The notes: generated by a model from the sequence alone, not told the origin. A stretch of 23,201 nucleotides of DNA from Pleurotus ostreatus/Saccharomyces cerevisiae fusant (GCA_024196135.1 JAMQCK010000432.1:1-23201), one strand, 5' to 3'; positions 1 through 10,855 are shown, counted from the stretch's first letter. Made by a program: numbers and translations.

Positions 1-1986
1 ACCGACGCGAGGTCGATGAACCACCCGAAGACGACGGCGGCGCCCTTGTCGACGGTCATGTAGGAGAGGGAGCAGATGGCGAGGACGAAGAGGAGGGCGG
101 CGAGCGGGACGCCGCGCTTGGTGGTGTAGCCGAGGACGCGGGGGGCTTGGCCTTGGCGGGCGAGGGCGTGGATGGAGCGGACGGCGACGAAGACGAAGGA
201 GTTGCCGCAGGAGGTGGCGGAGGTGATGATGACGGCGCTAGGGAGAGGGATAGGTTAGCTGCGCTGGTGAAGGAGAATGAGAGGCGGACGTACTTGATGA
301 TATGCGGGAGGACACGGATGCCGAGGTGCTCCATGCCGATGACGAAGGGCGAGGCGCCGACGCCTGAGGGAAGGGGTCAGAATCACATTTCGTACACTCG
401 TTCGCGCATACGCAGCCCTATACTCACCAGTGCCATTCGCGATACCATCTATCAAGTCCGGGTCATTGGACGCGATGAGTATGCCCACGCACAGAATGCC
501 GAGGACGTAGAAAGTAGCGAGACGCCAGAAAACGCGGCTGAGAAGTTGTTAGCGTTGTTCCTCCGTTGCAGCAGAGGGAAGGTAAGATGTGACGAGAACG
601 GACAGCAGCGCAAAGCCCACTCACCGAATCGCCTTGGGTATAGTCTGCCTCGGGTTCTCCGCCTCGCCCGAGCACATCGAGACGAACTCGGGTCCACCGA
701 TGGAGAACGCTGCGATACGGAATACGCCCCAGAAACCGAGAAAGCGGCCGAGGGAGCCGCTGACGAGGCTGGAAAGATAGGTCAGCGAGGGCATATTGGC
801 TTCGCTTTCTACAGCGTAAGTGGGACAAGACGCACTATTCCGCCATTGGGCCGGGCTAGAGGTGTAGAGGTTGGCATAAATGTGAGATGAAGAATAGCAA
901 GGTGTGCTCACGTCGTTCCAGTACCTGAACCCAAAGCGGTCGTGCTCGGGGTTCCCGCCGAGCATGGCGATGAAGGTGAAGATGATGAAGCCGATGATGA
1001 GGATGACCTTGCCGGATGCGAAGTAGAATTCGGCCTACGGGGGAAAAGGGAAGGGTCAGTATATGGAAAGAGGAGCGTGTGGTGGATGAGCTATGCACCT
1101 CGCCATACAGGCGTACCGCGAACGCATTGAGACAGAAGAACACGACCAGGCAGAAGGAGACCCAGATGGCTTCCGATGTGTCGGGTAACCTGTACATCCG
1201 TTAGCACCATTGCGGACGGGGTAGGCAAGTAGACGGATCCACTGACCAGTATTGGAACAACCCCGTGACGGCAACGATGTCCGCGCACCCAAAGGCGATA
1301 CAGGCGTCTGTCGGCATTGTTAGCGCTCTAAGCGAGGGAAGGGCAGATAATCATGCGCGCACAAGCGTAGTTCCAGCCGCACGCGGTGCCCGCGGCGGGG
1401 TCGATGAAGCGGTGGGTCCAGTGGACGAAGCTGCCGTTGACGGCCTGGGAGGCGATCAGCTTGTGCCTGCGCTCCGCACATGACAGAACTCACATAAAGA
1501 GAAGCAAGTTCGCCGGCGGGTTGGGAGACTGTGAATTGGTGTTAGGGAGGGCAGACGGAGAGCGGTATAGTTACTTACTGGCCCAGACGATGAGACAGAA
1601 GATGCTGTAGGCGAGGAGACAGGATAAGGGACCCGCCATGACCAAGGCACGACCAGAACCGACTGCGAGCGCGTTAGCTAATAATTTAGAGCTGAAGAGG
1701 GAAGACATACTGAAGAGGCCACTATAGCGAGCGAAGGGTTTGTTAGGCGATGGCCATAGAGAGCTCGGGAGAGTATCTTACGTTCCGATGACACCGCCGA
1801 TCGAGCTTGAAGATCATAGTTAGCTTCGAAGGTACAGATGCGTCTAACGCGAACATACATAAGTTGGATGTGCCGCGACTTGAGCCCTCGCGTGGTATCC
1901 ATACGCGAGGTATCATGTTGGTCGACCTCGAGCGTCGAGACCACGACGCCCTCGGTCATTGACGTCTTGCTCTCGATGTCCGACAT
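1..1986 (-). CDS. Amino-acid permease, YAT family (partial, 3' end outside window)
   Basis: This is a proton-coupled amino-acid uptake transporter of the APC superfamily (fungal YAT family), expected in the plasma membrane. Translation starts at ATG 1986-1984. Exons include 1986-1859, 1805-1782, 1721-1711 and 1662-1579, then further exons to the window edge. Pieces joined across GT-AG introns match the family in order: KSRHIQL before IGGVIGTGLF (TM1 motif), then GSGRALVMAGP, NGSFVHWTHRFIDP, GGNPEHDRFGFRYWND, GRFLGFWGVFRIAAFSIGGP, the EAENPRQTIPKAIR motif, and a final visible exon (236-1) with VAVRSIHALARQGQAP. The N-terminal tail before TM1 is hydrophilic, as usual. Splicing between about 1578 and 1250 is not fully resolved. 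The C-terminal transmembrane segments and the stop lie left of base 1. Substrate specificity cannot be read from this sequence. It is divergent from the oxidoreductase gene that starts at 2738. Confidence 0.9.
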
Positions 1987-2737
1987 GGCGCCTTGTGTCG
2001 TGGGAGGGAAGAACCAGCTGGCCTAGCCCCGGAACGCCGCTATAAAGACATCTGCTCGAGTTGGCGATAACCGCTTGGCGCCACAATGGCAATGGCTGCG
2101 CGTGCGAAAGATAAGCGGCGGCTGATAGGATTGACACCGACGACGGCGCGAGCGGCTGGCATGGAGATTCCGGGATTCGTGGTGGTGACGTTCGGTTTGC
2201 AAACACATCTCAGTGGAAGTTCGATTCAAGAGGCGGGCGGCATTTGCCGACACTGCGCGTGCGCTGCTCGTGCTCGTCGATCTCGGCGCTGACCGGCTCT
2301 TGTCCTCAACGCTCGTCAACTTCAACATGGATGGCGACTTTTCCTCCAATTTCTGTGGCCTCAGGCGACACCAGACGCTCTCGAGCGAAGAAGTCCTTCA
2401 TCTCGCTAGGCGGGCGACCGCACCGCTTCCAAGTGCGTGGACTGTATCTATACGATAAGAAAGCCTATCATCATGGGACCTGACGATCCTCTCCTCGGTC
2501 ACGTACTTCCATATAAATTGTGGCGGTCAAGGTCACGAAGTCCAAGAAGGCGTCCTTCGTCAGCGACCGCTGCCGCGGCAGAGCCGACGAACCCCGATGA
2601 CTGCGCCGTCCTCGCCCTCCCGTGCTCACTTATCGTCCCCCGCACCCAGCGCTGCCCTTCCCTTACCGCCATAGTCCGCCTACCAATCTAAAACCGGTCT
2701 TCTCGTTGATAAACGCGCTTCGCACGGATACCTTGAT
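1987..2737. promoter_or_regulatory. Divergent promoter region of permease and oxidoreductase, with GATA cores
   Basis: This 750-bp stretch has no convincing gene. It separates two divergently transcribed genes. TATA-like strings on the plus strand are at 2041-2046 and 2512-2517. GATA cores fitting HGATAR are at 2066-2070, 2110-2115, 2124-2128, 2454-2459 and 2708-2712 on the plus strand, with one on the minus strand at about 2630-2634. AreA/Nit2-type GATA factors control many fungal amino-acid permeases, so nitrogen regulation is a reasonable inference. Short ORFs here look like chance. Confidence 0.5.
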
Positions 2738-4522
2738 ATGGGGAGCAACGCATCCACGCCCGTCGCACCTCCTTCCCCCTCTTCCCCCGAGTCGCAAGAG
2801 CCGCAGTATCCCGCTATGACCTCCACGATCGTGAACGGCGCGGCGAACCCGACGCCCCCGGGCTACCCGCACCCTGATCCCTGCTTGTCCTTCTGGCTGC
2901 AGGGCGGGAGGAGCTCTCCGTTGATCGGCCATCGCTCGACTGAGGCCCTCCCGGAGTCTGCAGACGTCACAATCATTGGATCCGGTATCAGCGGTGGCGC
3001 GCTTGCATACTTCCTCCTCAATGGACCGAACCCGCCTAAGAATGTGGTCATGCTTGAGGCGCGCGAGGTCTGCTACGGTGCGACTGGGAGGAACGGTGGA
3101 CACTGCCGCCCGGATTGCTATAGAGGTGCGCTGCGCGCGCCATCATGTCAAGCCTATACTCATATGTGATCGCTAGGCTACAAGGGCTACAAGGCGCAGT
3201 TCGGCAAGGAGCAGGCGATGAAGATCCTCCAGAATGAGATGGACACGCTCAACCTCGTTGAGGAGATCGTCAAGAAGGAGGGCATTGATTGCGACTTCTG
3301 GCGCGGTCTCTCGTATGGTGCGTTTTCCATTCCCCCTCATAACATACGACGCTAACTTGTCTACCCCAGACGTCGCCCTTGACCAGTCATGTGCGGACTT
3401 CTTCAAGTCCAACTACGACGAGTTCATTGCGGACGGCGGTGTCGTAGATGGCATTGTTCAAGCCTTCACCGACCCCGAAGACGCTGCCAAGGTACTCTAT
3501 TCCGCTCCCTCCCTCTCTTCTCATCTCACCCATTCCCAGCGCACGCGCTCCAACGGTGCCCTCGCAGCCTACGAGTTCCCCGCCGGCTCCCTCTGGCCCT
3601 TCAAGCTCGTCACGCACCTCATCCGCCTCTGCATCGAAAAGCACGGCCTCAACCTGCAGACGAACACGCCCGCGCGCGCCGTCACGCAGGCCGCGTCGGG
3701 CAAGTGGGAGATCAAGACCGACCGGGGCACGCTGACGACGGGGACGGTCGTGTACTGCACGAACGCGTTCACGGCGACGTTGCTGCCGGAGTTTCTGGGC
3801 AGGATCGCGCCGTATCGGGGGCAGTGCTCGGCGGTGGTTCCGACGAAGGCGTTCTCGGGGAAGGATATGTTGACGCATACGTATTCGCATCGGACGGGGG
3901 TGGTGAGTGGGGTGCATCTGTGAACAAGGGAGAGACGGTGCTGACTATAACTTCTTCGCCCAGAACAACTTCGACTACATGATCCAGCGCCCGAAGGACG
4001 GGACGATCATCGTCGGCGGCGGCCGCTGGGCGGTCCCCGTCGAGAACCTCATCGGGAACACGGACGACAGCGTGAAGATCCCCGACCTCACCGAGTACCT
4101 GCGCGAGGTGATGAAGAAGACGATGACCGGATGGGGCGAGGAGGCGCTCAACGAGGGGCTCCTCGTCGACTGGACGGGCATTATGGGCTACACGCCGGAG
4201 GCTGTTCCCTACGTCGGCGCCGTGCACGGGAAGCCGGGCGCGTTTATCAGTGCGGGGCATTCGGGACATGGTGCGTGGTCTTCATCTTTGATCTTCGAGT
4301 TGTGTTGTCGAACTGTTGGCTGACGAGCGAATAGGCATGGCCCGCGCCTTCACCTGCTCGCGCGGCATTGCGAAGCTGCTGAACGGCGAGTCTTGGGAGT
4401 CCACGAAGCTCCCCGAGTGCTTCCAGCCGACGCCTGAGCGCCTCGCCGCGCCGAAGCAGACTGTCGAGGAGTTGTGGGTGGAGGTTGGGAAGACGGACTC
4501 GACGGTGCCGATGATGCACTAG
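2738..4522 (+). CDS. FAD-dependent oxidoreductase, DAO family
   Basis: Flavoprotein amine or amino-acid oxidoreductase of the DAO fold; the substrate cannot be read from sequence. Model: 2738-3125, 3177-3317, 3370-3491, 3540-3902, 3964-4270, 4335-4522, giving 502 aa with all phases closing. The FAD/ADP-binding beta-alpha-beta is at about residues 71-90 (VTIIGSGISGGALAYFLL, a GxGxxG motif), followed by the GATGRNGGHC segment typical of fungal DAO proteins. A C-terminal FAD-binding stretch ends IMGYTPEAVPYVG and then AGHSGHGMARA. The first ATG gives MGSNAST, which fits an N-myristoylation pattern. A second in-frame ATG at 2816 would remove that leader and still keep the domain. There is no signal peptide. 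It is divergent from the permease, so a role in nitrogen or amine catabolism is plausible but inferred. Confidence 0.9.
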
Positions 4523-4884
4523 GTGTTGTCGAGTATTGTATTCATACAATCTGTATCGAATTGTCGAATGTAGCCCGAATGAATGTATCCGTGATCGCTA
4601 GATGGTTTTATGGGTACTGTGTTCCAGGTAGCGCGGAGCTGCTGGGGTGCGAACATCGTGGCGCCTACGCAATTACGGCCGTGTGGTGAGGCGCTTGCCC
4701 TGTACAAGATGGCAAAGGGGAGCGCGATACCGAAGGATAACTAGTGGCTGTCAGTTGCAACTGTGGCCGAGCAGGGACAAAGGCGCTATTGTTCCTTTCT
4801 GGGAATTCGGCCGAGGAATGTGATTGGACATTAGTGTCATTGTTTGACTGAACCCAGCAGTCACTATTATGAACCATGTCTTTC
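4523..4884. other. Intergenic, no feature seen
   Basis: This is downstream sequence of the oxidoreductase up to the point where similarity to the left duplication arm starts (about 4885). I see no coding pattern, RNA gene or repeat in it. Confidence 0.4.
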
Positions 4885-5589
4885 GAGTAGCTACTAGTAC
4901 TACTGACTATCTACAACCGAGCGAAGCAGCCGCCAACAAAGTGGCCCAGATGAGGTTCCAAAAATTACGTGCCCTCTTGACAAGTCGATGAGGGGGTGCC
5001 TCAAATCGGTGCGAGCACGTGTATCTACCCGAAGGTAGCCCAGCGGAAATAACACCCGACTTTTCCGATGACCACTCGACTAGTCAGAGGCCAGTGCAAG
5101 CATCATGGCTAGCCCGCGCCTCCTATGCGAATGCCAAAGGGCAGGGCCACAAGCATGGATCCCTCTATAACATCCGCGACGAAAGCAGCATCAACGCCGC
5201 CGCCAGTGGCAACGGCGCGAGCACGGCGCCTACCGCCTCTTGCAGATTGGCCTCCCCAATGGTCAACCTCTCAGCACGCCGAGGGGTCACTGCAAAGGGC
5301 GTCTAGACACTCTTCGCGGTGACCTCTCTTGGGAGGTATACAGGCCAGTTGGCGGCGCCGCTCTGCAAGGATGGGTGTCGGAAGCAAGAGCAAGAGCGCG
5401 CTTTTGTACTCCAAAAGGAACGTGGTAATGAATGTGATCCGATCAGACCGTCGGCCCGCTGCCGTTCTCCTTTGTTCTCCCCTTTTTGGGCAGTCACGGT
5501 TCGCTCTGAGAGCAACTGAAAAGTCCGATCCTTTCTTGCCTTCCGCGACCAGGACAATTTCAAAGTTTTCCTGTGCGGAGTATACCCCC

Positions 5590-5996
5590 TTGAAATGTCG
5601 GTGGAAGCTGAGGCATTGCCGCCGCACGCATATTTCATCGCAGCCCCTACGTGCGCGAGGCATCCTCCCCGTCGAGCTATGGCATATGGCCCTTTCATGT
5701 AACCCTCCCCTGTCGCTTCTCGCCGATCAAGATGGCTACAATCATCTTTTCTTCTTTGTCGGTGCTGAAGACGGCGACCTACTCACACGGGCTCCGCTTT
5801 TCCCTAGTAATCCCTTACCGGATCCTCGCTTCTTCATGCATGTTACCGGGCGCCCTTCAGAGTTTCAGATTTAGTGCAAACATCGACGAGATATATCACT
5901 GCAGCATTTGACGCTCGCTTGCTGTCCAGCGATTTGGAACTTCTCAAGAGGAAGACTCAACGCCTTGTAATGAACTCGAGTAGGTTTGGGACATAA
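5590..5996 (+). pseudogene. B0: decayed F-box-like paralogue of gene B
   Basis: The frame reading LPVELWHMALSC, then LLTRAP, then PLPDPRFFMHVTGRP aligns with gene B (SIEIWYLIFSEC, LLAHAP, PDPREFMRYTRHP), so this is a third, more divergent copy of the B F-box region, in direct orientation. The reading frame is not intact. It has no convincing start and stops with TAG after GRPSEFQI. A following stretch in another frame (about 5874-5995, ending NSSRFGT and TAA) is also conserved in the right outer remnant. The cysteine cluster of B is missing. Upstream DNA from about 4885 resembles the gene B promoter, including the CTACTAGTACTAC and GGTTCCAAAAATT strings. It could be a young divergent gene with unrecognised splicing, but decay is more likely. 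Confidence 0.5.
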
Positions 5997-6283
5997 TAAT
6001 CATATTTGCATGCATAACAAATGAATCAGATACACCGGGCCACAAATGGGCCCCGAGGAGCAGGCGTTCGTACTCAAAATTACGATGACACTTTCTTCCC
6101 CGAATGCCTGTTAATACGGCGTCAGCGCACTCATATTTACATGATCTGCCCGACTTACACCTTGTCACAGTGGTTCCCAACCTTCGCGGCACTGTTGAAC
6201 TTCGCTTGGCATTGGGCACAGGTGAACCAGCTAAGCGTACGACTCCTGCTGCGCCGGGCTGTCAGAAGGAGCGACCGCATGTG

Positions 6284-7731
6284 CTAAACATGAACCAACC
6301 TGATGAGTGCGCTGCGGTCGTTCCGTGGAGCAGGGCGGCGCTTCACACTCACTCGCACCTCCAGCTTCGGAAGTGTGGGGCTCAGGCTGGTTGCAGACTT
6401 CTAGAGGCAGTTGTTATACGAACGTCCCGTATGACACGCTTCGGGACGCACCTTGACGCGAGCCTCGTCGCGCCGATCCAGGCGCGGATCCAGGAGGTAC
6501 CGGAACGTCGTCCAATAGACTGGGGCACAGTCCCGCGCATGCGCCCAGAGAATGCGCTGCGTGAGGGGGTCCTTGAGTAGCCTCTCCAGCGTTGTCGCAC
6601 ATTCCCGCGCAACCTCGCCCAATCTGAGGACGTCCGTGAGCCAAGCGCGTCTGCGTATCGGTCGACCGTAAGTACGTACATCCTGAAATTCTCCCTCTGC
6701 ACCGACCGCCCTTCTTCGCTCACCCATTCTCGCCACTCGCAAAGCGCCCAGTGGATCTGCAGTACAATGATCAGACTTGAACTGACACGCCTGTGGATAC
6801 GTACTGGCTCTAAGGACCCATGCAGGTTTTTCGCGTCAGAGAAGACCTGGCGGCGGACAATTAGAGTGCAACCTATCAGTCTATAGCATTTACGCACCGA
6901 CCAGCCATAGATATCCATTCCCCGAGCATAAAAACTCGTGTTGAACTCCCTCAAGATATATCTGCTCCGATAGCCCGCGCACTGGTCGTCGCTCGGAAGT
7001 ATGGCGCGACGAGTGAGGCTTGGCAGGTCATTCATGTAAGGAATTTCGGCGTTATTTTCAGCTCCTTGCTGGACATAGTTGGGCGTGTCGATGGTCCAGT
7101 TGCATGTCGTAAACTCATCCCTGCGGAAGAAAGTCAGCTGACGGAAGCATCTAGTGAGGATTGAAGGAGACGTACGAGCACATGCGGCGCGAACATTCAT
7201 CCTAAGAAAGCTGCATTAGCGAATGGCACCGAGGCAGCGATGATTTCCGAGCGTACCTCGCCGCAGAGACGCACGCGAAGGTTGCTGGACAACGGCGGGC
7301 CACCAGCGTATTTACCACATACCTACATCGTAATGTCAACGCAGAGCTTTTAGGTGCAGAGTGAGGAGAACACATACTGTACACTGTCCACCGACCAGCA
7401 TGAGGTTATACGGTAAAGTATTCTCCATGTTGTAAGGCTTGAGGGACGCGGGAAGATAGTGTGTGGCGTCTGGGTACCGATTGCATATTGCTACGATCGA
7501 GGGAAGCTTGGCACGTCTGATGGCGCGGATGAGGTAGTGCTTGGAGTCGATGAAGTCGCGGAGCTTTGGGTTTGTGGCGCGCAAGCCCTGCAAGTCAGCG
7601 GGAGAGGTATCCGCGAGGATCAAGTCCAAGATGTCGTTCGGCAGGGTGTCAAGAAAGAGGGAGGGCCTCTTGACGGTGCATTTCGCCGGCGAGGTCGTGC
7701 AAATACGCTTGGAGGCGGGAAGGGAAGCCAT
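6284..7731 (-). pseudogene. A (left arm): F-box-like protein, truncated by nonsense before its zinc finger
   Basis: ATG at 7731. Exons 7731-7378, 7322-7257, 7201-7176, 7120-6898, 6846-6805, 6756-6680, 6623-6452 and 6400-6284 give 358 aa. Residues about 25-65 are F-box-like (LDTLPNDILDLILADTSP). A cysteine cluster follows: C117-x2-C120-x17-C138-x4-C143-x4-C148, in QCTVCGK and RLCGEDEC. The rest is rich in Trp and charged residues. The stop TAG (6286-6284) replaces Trp359 of the right-arm copy. Beyond it the frame stays open through an exon encoding an intact C2H2 finger (FTCAQCQAKFN to CDKVH) up to about 6065, so this is one recent nonsense change. All introns and splice signals are still good, and a 358-aa protein could be made. 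F-box proteins usually join Skp1 and present substrates to a cullin ligase; that role is inferred here. Confidence 0.75.
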
Positions 7732-9127
7732 GAGTGTGTAAGTATGTCGGCTAGATAGGAAGCGCCCACCTTAAGTAGCCATGTGCGGGGGTTCTCGCGC
7801 GGTTTATTGTTCTAGAGCAGTGCACTCCTACCATGTGGATACATCCGAAGCGGTCCGAAGAAGCTGAAAGGACGGATGAGCAGAACAATTGAGGAGACAA
7901 TGGCGGTGACGGCGAAGGCCGGCCGATTGACGAATCGAGCCGAAATATCCAAATAGGGATGATTGGCACGCCGTTCACGCCTCATTGGGGATATTGCCCA
8001 TCTCTCTCTTGTTACTCTGGTCCCGCTTCTGTCGATGCTAGCGGATGGAAGTCGAGCTAGCGCGTCATGGTAACCGATCTAGATGTTCCAAGACTTTCCA
8101 CACGGTGCAACCGAAGGAATTCGAGCCCCAGGTCAGCGCGGCAGGTAGGCAGCAGACGCTACCTAACGCCTCCTGGTTACGAGTGACGCCTGCGCTGGGA
8201 TTAATTCGGGCTACGCCGCGGCAGAAAGACAGCCGATTTTCCCTCACTTTTCGCTTGAAGGAATCACTGAGAGCGTTCATGCATGGTTTCACCTCGTAGC
8301 TTTGAGCACTTCTCCATTGTGGCGACTAGCAATACAGGACTAAGCAGTTCACAAGCGATTCTAGTTACTAGTACTACAGGCATGCATCAACTTGCACGAC
8401 GGCGAGGGCTGAATGCGGTTCCAAAAATTTGAGTGTTCACTTGAGGGAGTCGGCCCTCAAACGAACACCCCCAGCGGTGTAGCGAGACCCGGCGTATCCA
8501 TGCGACATCTAACCGATGGCAGGTAGCACAACATGGACAGCCTGCGCCCGACTTGCGAGAACCAGGGGGCGATGGCGCGGCAAAATACCAGTGCGCGACC
8601 TACCCTATAGCCTCGCGTGTCAGGCGGCTCAGCGCCGCTGCCCAGAGCCGAAGCTCTGGTCAGCAGCACGAGCTGAGTATCCACCGCCTCTCCCCACGCG
8701 CGGCATGGACTGCGCTAGCCCGCACCGCGCCGCCAGAGGCTCCCCGCCCGTCCTCTCCTCGGGACATGGGAATCAGGGCAGCACGAGAAGCAGAACGAGT
8801 CCCGCCCCTCGCACTGCCTATCATCCTCGGGAAGCAGTTAACGGCGAAGCGGCATAAGAGCCAACTGACGAGAGGGAGGAAGGGTTTGAGAGAAGGATGG
8901 TCGCCCGCGCCCGGTACTTAAGCCCTGCGGAAGGGCACGTGTCCGATCGGGCCGACGACGGCCTGCTCCTTTTGTTCTCCCATTGTTCTCTTTTGTGGAC
9001 CACAATGGAAGCTTCGGAGCGCCGGATCCAGCCGCGTGAGAAGTCCGTACCCGGGTCCCTTGTTCCCCACCATCATCAGCCCATACAAAATTTGCAGCCT
9101 TCTTGAGGTTTCCGCCCCTCGCTATCC
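7732..9127. promoter_or_regulatory. Shared divergent promoter of A and B, left arm
   Basis: This 1.4-kb region lies between the starts of A (minus) and B (plus), and almost its whole length is conserved in the right arm (13401-14793). It has TACTTAAG strings in place of a canonical TATA box, one near 7771 for A and one at 8915-8922 for B, plus the 8433-8468 palindrome. Small ORFs inside it do not look like protein genes. Confidence 0.65.
8433..8468. promoter_or_regulatory. Hairpin-forming palindrome in the A/B promoter, left arm
   Basis: GTGTTCACTTGAGGG, a 6-nt loop, then CCCTCAAACGAACAC. The arms pair at 13 of 15 positions. It is preceded by the run GGTTCCAAAAATTTGA. The same structure is kept in the right arm at 14044-14079. 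It could be an operator, the footprint of a small element, or a secondary-structure element. Confidence 0.6.
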
Positions 9128-10427
9128 ATGACTCGACGCTCAAAACCCAAGCGCGCACGCTACGCGTATATTCAACCTTCGTCCAGAAAACCTTGCGCGT
9201 ATCACGAGCTGTTCTCTATCGAGATCTGGTACCTCATATTCTCTGAATGTACGCCATATACGCTCCTCGCCGTTCGCGACACATGCCGTCTCTTCCGCAC
9301 CATCGTCGACCGCAACGATGGCGCCCTGCTTGCTCATGCACCCCTCAATCTTCCCTTTCTTCCGCCTGACCCTCGTGAATTCATGCGCTATACTCGTCAC
9401 CCTTACAAGATTCGGGCCATGCGCGACATGTTTGGCATCACAGACCCATGGAAACCTGGTTGCTACGGAAGTGCTCAGTACACCAAGCTTCTCTTCCTTC
9501 CTGGTCGGTGCTACGTGCGTATGCTTTCTTTACGACTGTCCATCTCGTCTCACATATCAGGTAGATGTGCAAGGCCCCGACGGATGGGCCTCCGGCGTAT
9601 CTGATTAAGAAGATCTACCTATGCTCGGTGCGCCGATCCTCCATTTGTTCGCCAATTGCTAACATGCGCGACAGAGGCAATGTTGACGTTTGCTACTGCG
9701 GTACGCCTGCTCAAAACATGCCCAAGATCACTCAACTCATGCTCGACTAGCCGGCAAGCCGTCGAGCTCAGGAAGGAGACCAGATACCTACCTACTGGCG
9801 CTCGGAAGATAGACCGCCACATTACTCCTTGGCTCGCGAGGGTTAGTATGACCAAGTCGCGCACTCACGTAGTTGTTCTGGCCTCCGAGCTTCTGGGGGC
9901 GAGAAAGGAATACCGCAGAGAAGTACTGGCGTATCCTGTCACTGAAAGGAAGCAACGGCACGAGGCGCTCTCCAAGGTAAGTCACATCAAGCGTGTTCGT
10001 GCGTGCGCACTGACATGCTGCTTCGTGTCAACAGAAGTACAAGTTCCGCCGGCAGCGTAATAAGATCCTCTCACTGGTGCGGTTTTCTCATCTATCGAGA
10101 TGACTCTCTCATTACTCACGACCTCGCGCTCCCGCTCACCAGGTCGAGAACTACCTCGACCTCTGGGCGGGCAAGATGGGTCACGCACGGAAGCAGGTCG
10201 AGAAGGCCAATAAACAGCGGTGCGTCGTTAATCTGGTCGCGCACCCACGTCACTCATGGTCGAACAGACTCCGCCACGAGGCCGCGAGGCGAGGCATACC
10301 GCTCTCGCAGGTTTTCAGTAATGTGTTGGTGCAGCGTTCTGTCAAGGCGCACACGAGAGACCTCCGCCTGATCCCGTCCTCGGTGCTCACGAACGCGAGC
10401 ATACCTCGAATGAAGTCATCACGCTGA
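9128..10427 (+). pseudogene. B (left arm): F-box-like protein with an early in-frame stop
   Basis: ATG at 9128, start MTRRSKPKRARY. By comparison with B' and A the exons are 9128-9514, 9565-9627, 9675-9700, 9751-9976, 10035-10076, 10143-10219 and 10268-10427. The F-box-like part (residues about 28-65, LFSIEIWYLIFSECTPYTLL) is followed by a PDPREFMRYTRHPYK segment and a cysteine cluster C128-x2-C131-x17-C149-x3-C153. In the 26-nt third exon, codon 154 is TGA (9684-9686), where B' has CGA, a CpG-to-TpG change. This leaves 153 codons. Downstream exons (MTKSRTHVVVLASELLGARKEY, then KYKFRRQRNK and RLRHEAARRG) remain open with good splice sites, so the lesion looks recent. If the third exon were skipped or spliced differently, a longer product is possible, so pseudogene status is probable and not certain. 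Confidence 0.65.
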
Positions 10428-10855
10428 TTTGAAGCCACTGTAACTCAGTAATTCAGTACTGATTGGCGGGTCGCGCTTGCTTTTGCTCGCACACGCCCTT
10501 CGTGTACTATAGTCAATGTTGTGATTTGTAATCGTCGGGATTCGAACTCGTACATCAACCACGGAACCAAATGCGCTCGTTCAAGTTGTTGCTCCTTATT
10601 TCTAGCACTCCTGACGATGCAGAGCTATCAGAACATCCTCGAAGGTCTCAGCTGAGCTACTTTTCTATCGGGATCCCCAAGAGTCATCGACCGTCGCAAG
10701 CGCCATTCTCCTCACGGTCCAGACTGCCGGCCCCTATCCTAGGTCACATGATGTTGACCGCAAACGACGCCTCTCCTCCTGCGTCCACGGTGGCTGACTC
10801 TCTGGACATCATTTAGGCCCCTAGCGTCAATAATTCTCTCCAGTGCTTGCCAGGA
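10428..10855. other. Spacer between left arm and RRM gene
   Basis: This is single-copy DNA just inside the left arm, presumably holding the RRM gene's promoter. On the minus strand, an A-box-like TAGCTCAGCTGAGA (10659-10646) and a B-box-like GAGTTCGAATCCC (10549-10537) suggest a relic of a tRNA or a tRNA-derived SINE. No acceptor stem pairs, so I do not call a tRNA gene. Confidence 0.35.

Larger units (their letters stand above)
4885..10415 (+). repeat. Left arm of a large imperfect inverted duplication
   Basis: The segment from about 5780 to 10415 matches the reverse complement of 12110-18550 in order: B0 remnant tail, gene A, A/B promoter and gene B. Coding and non-coding DNA are both conserved. 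For example, A exon 1 and A' exon 1 differ at about 15 of 118 residues, and the promoters align across their length. The part from 4885 to about 5780 has no visible partner in the right arm, but resembles the upstream region of gene B in direct orientation. Boundaries are by eye. Confidence 0.8.

Noticed and set aside
147..890. Long plus-strand ORF of 247 codons at the left edge
   Set aside because: It is antisense to permease exons whose protein matches the family across several introns.
9656..10060. Separate gene starting at 9656 (MLTCATEAM)
   Set aside because: Comparison with B' and A shows it is exon 4 of gene B with intron sequence read through upstream.
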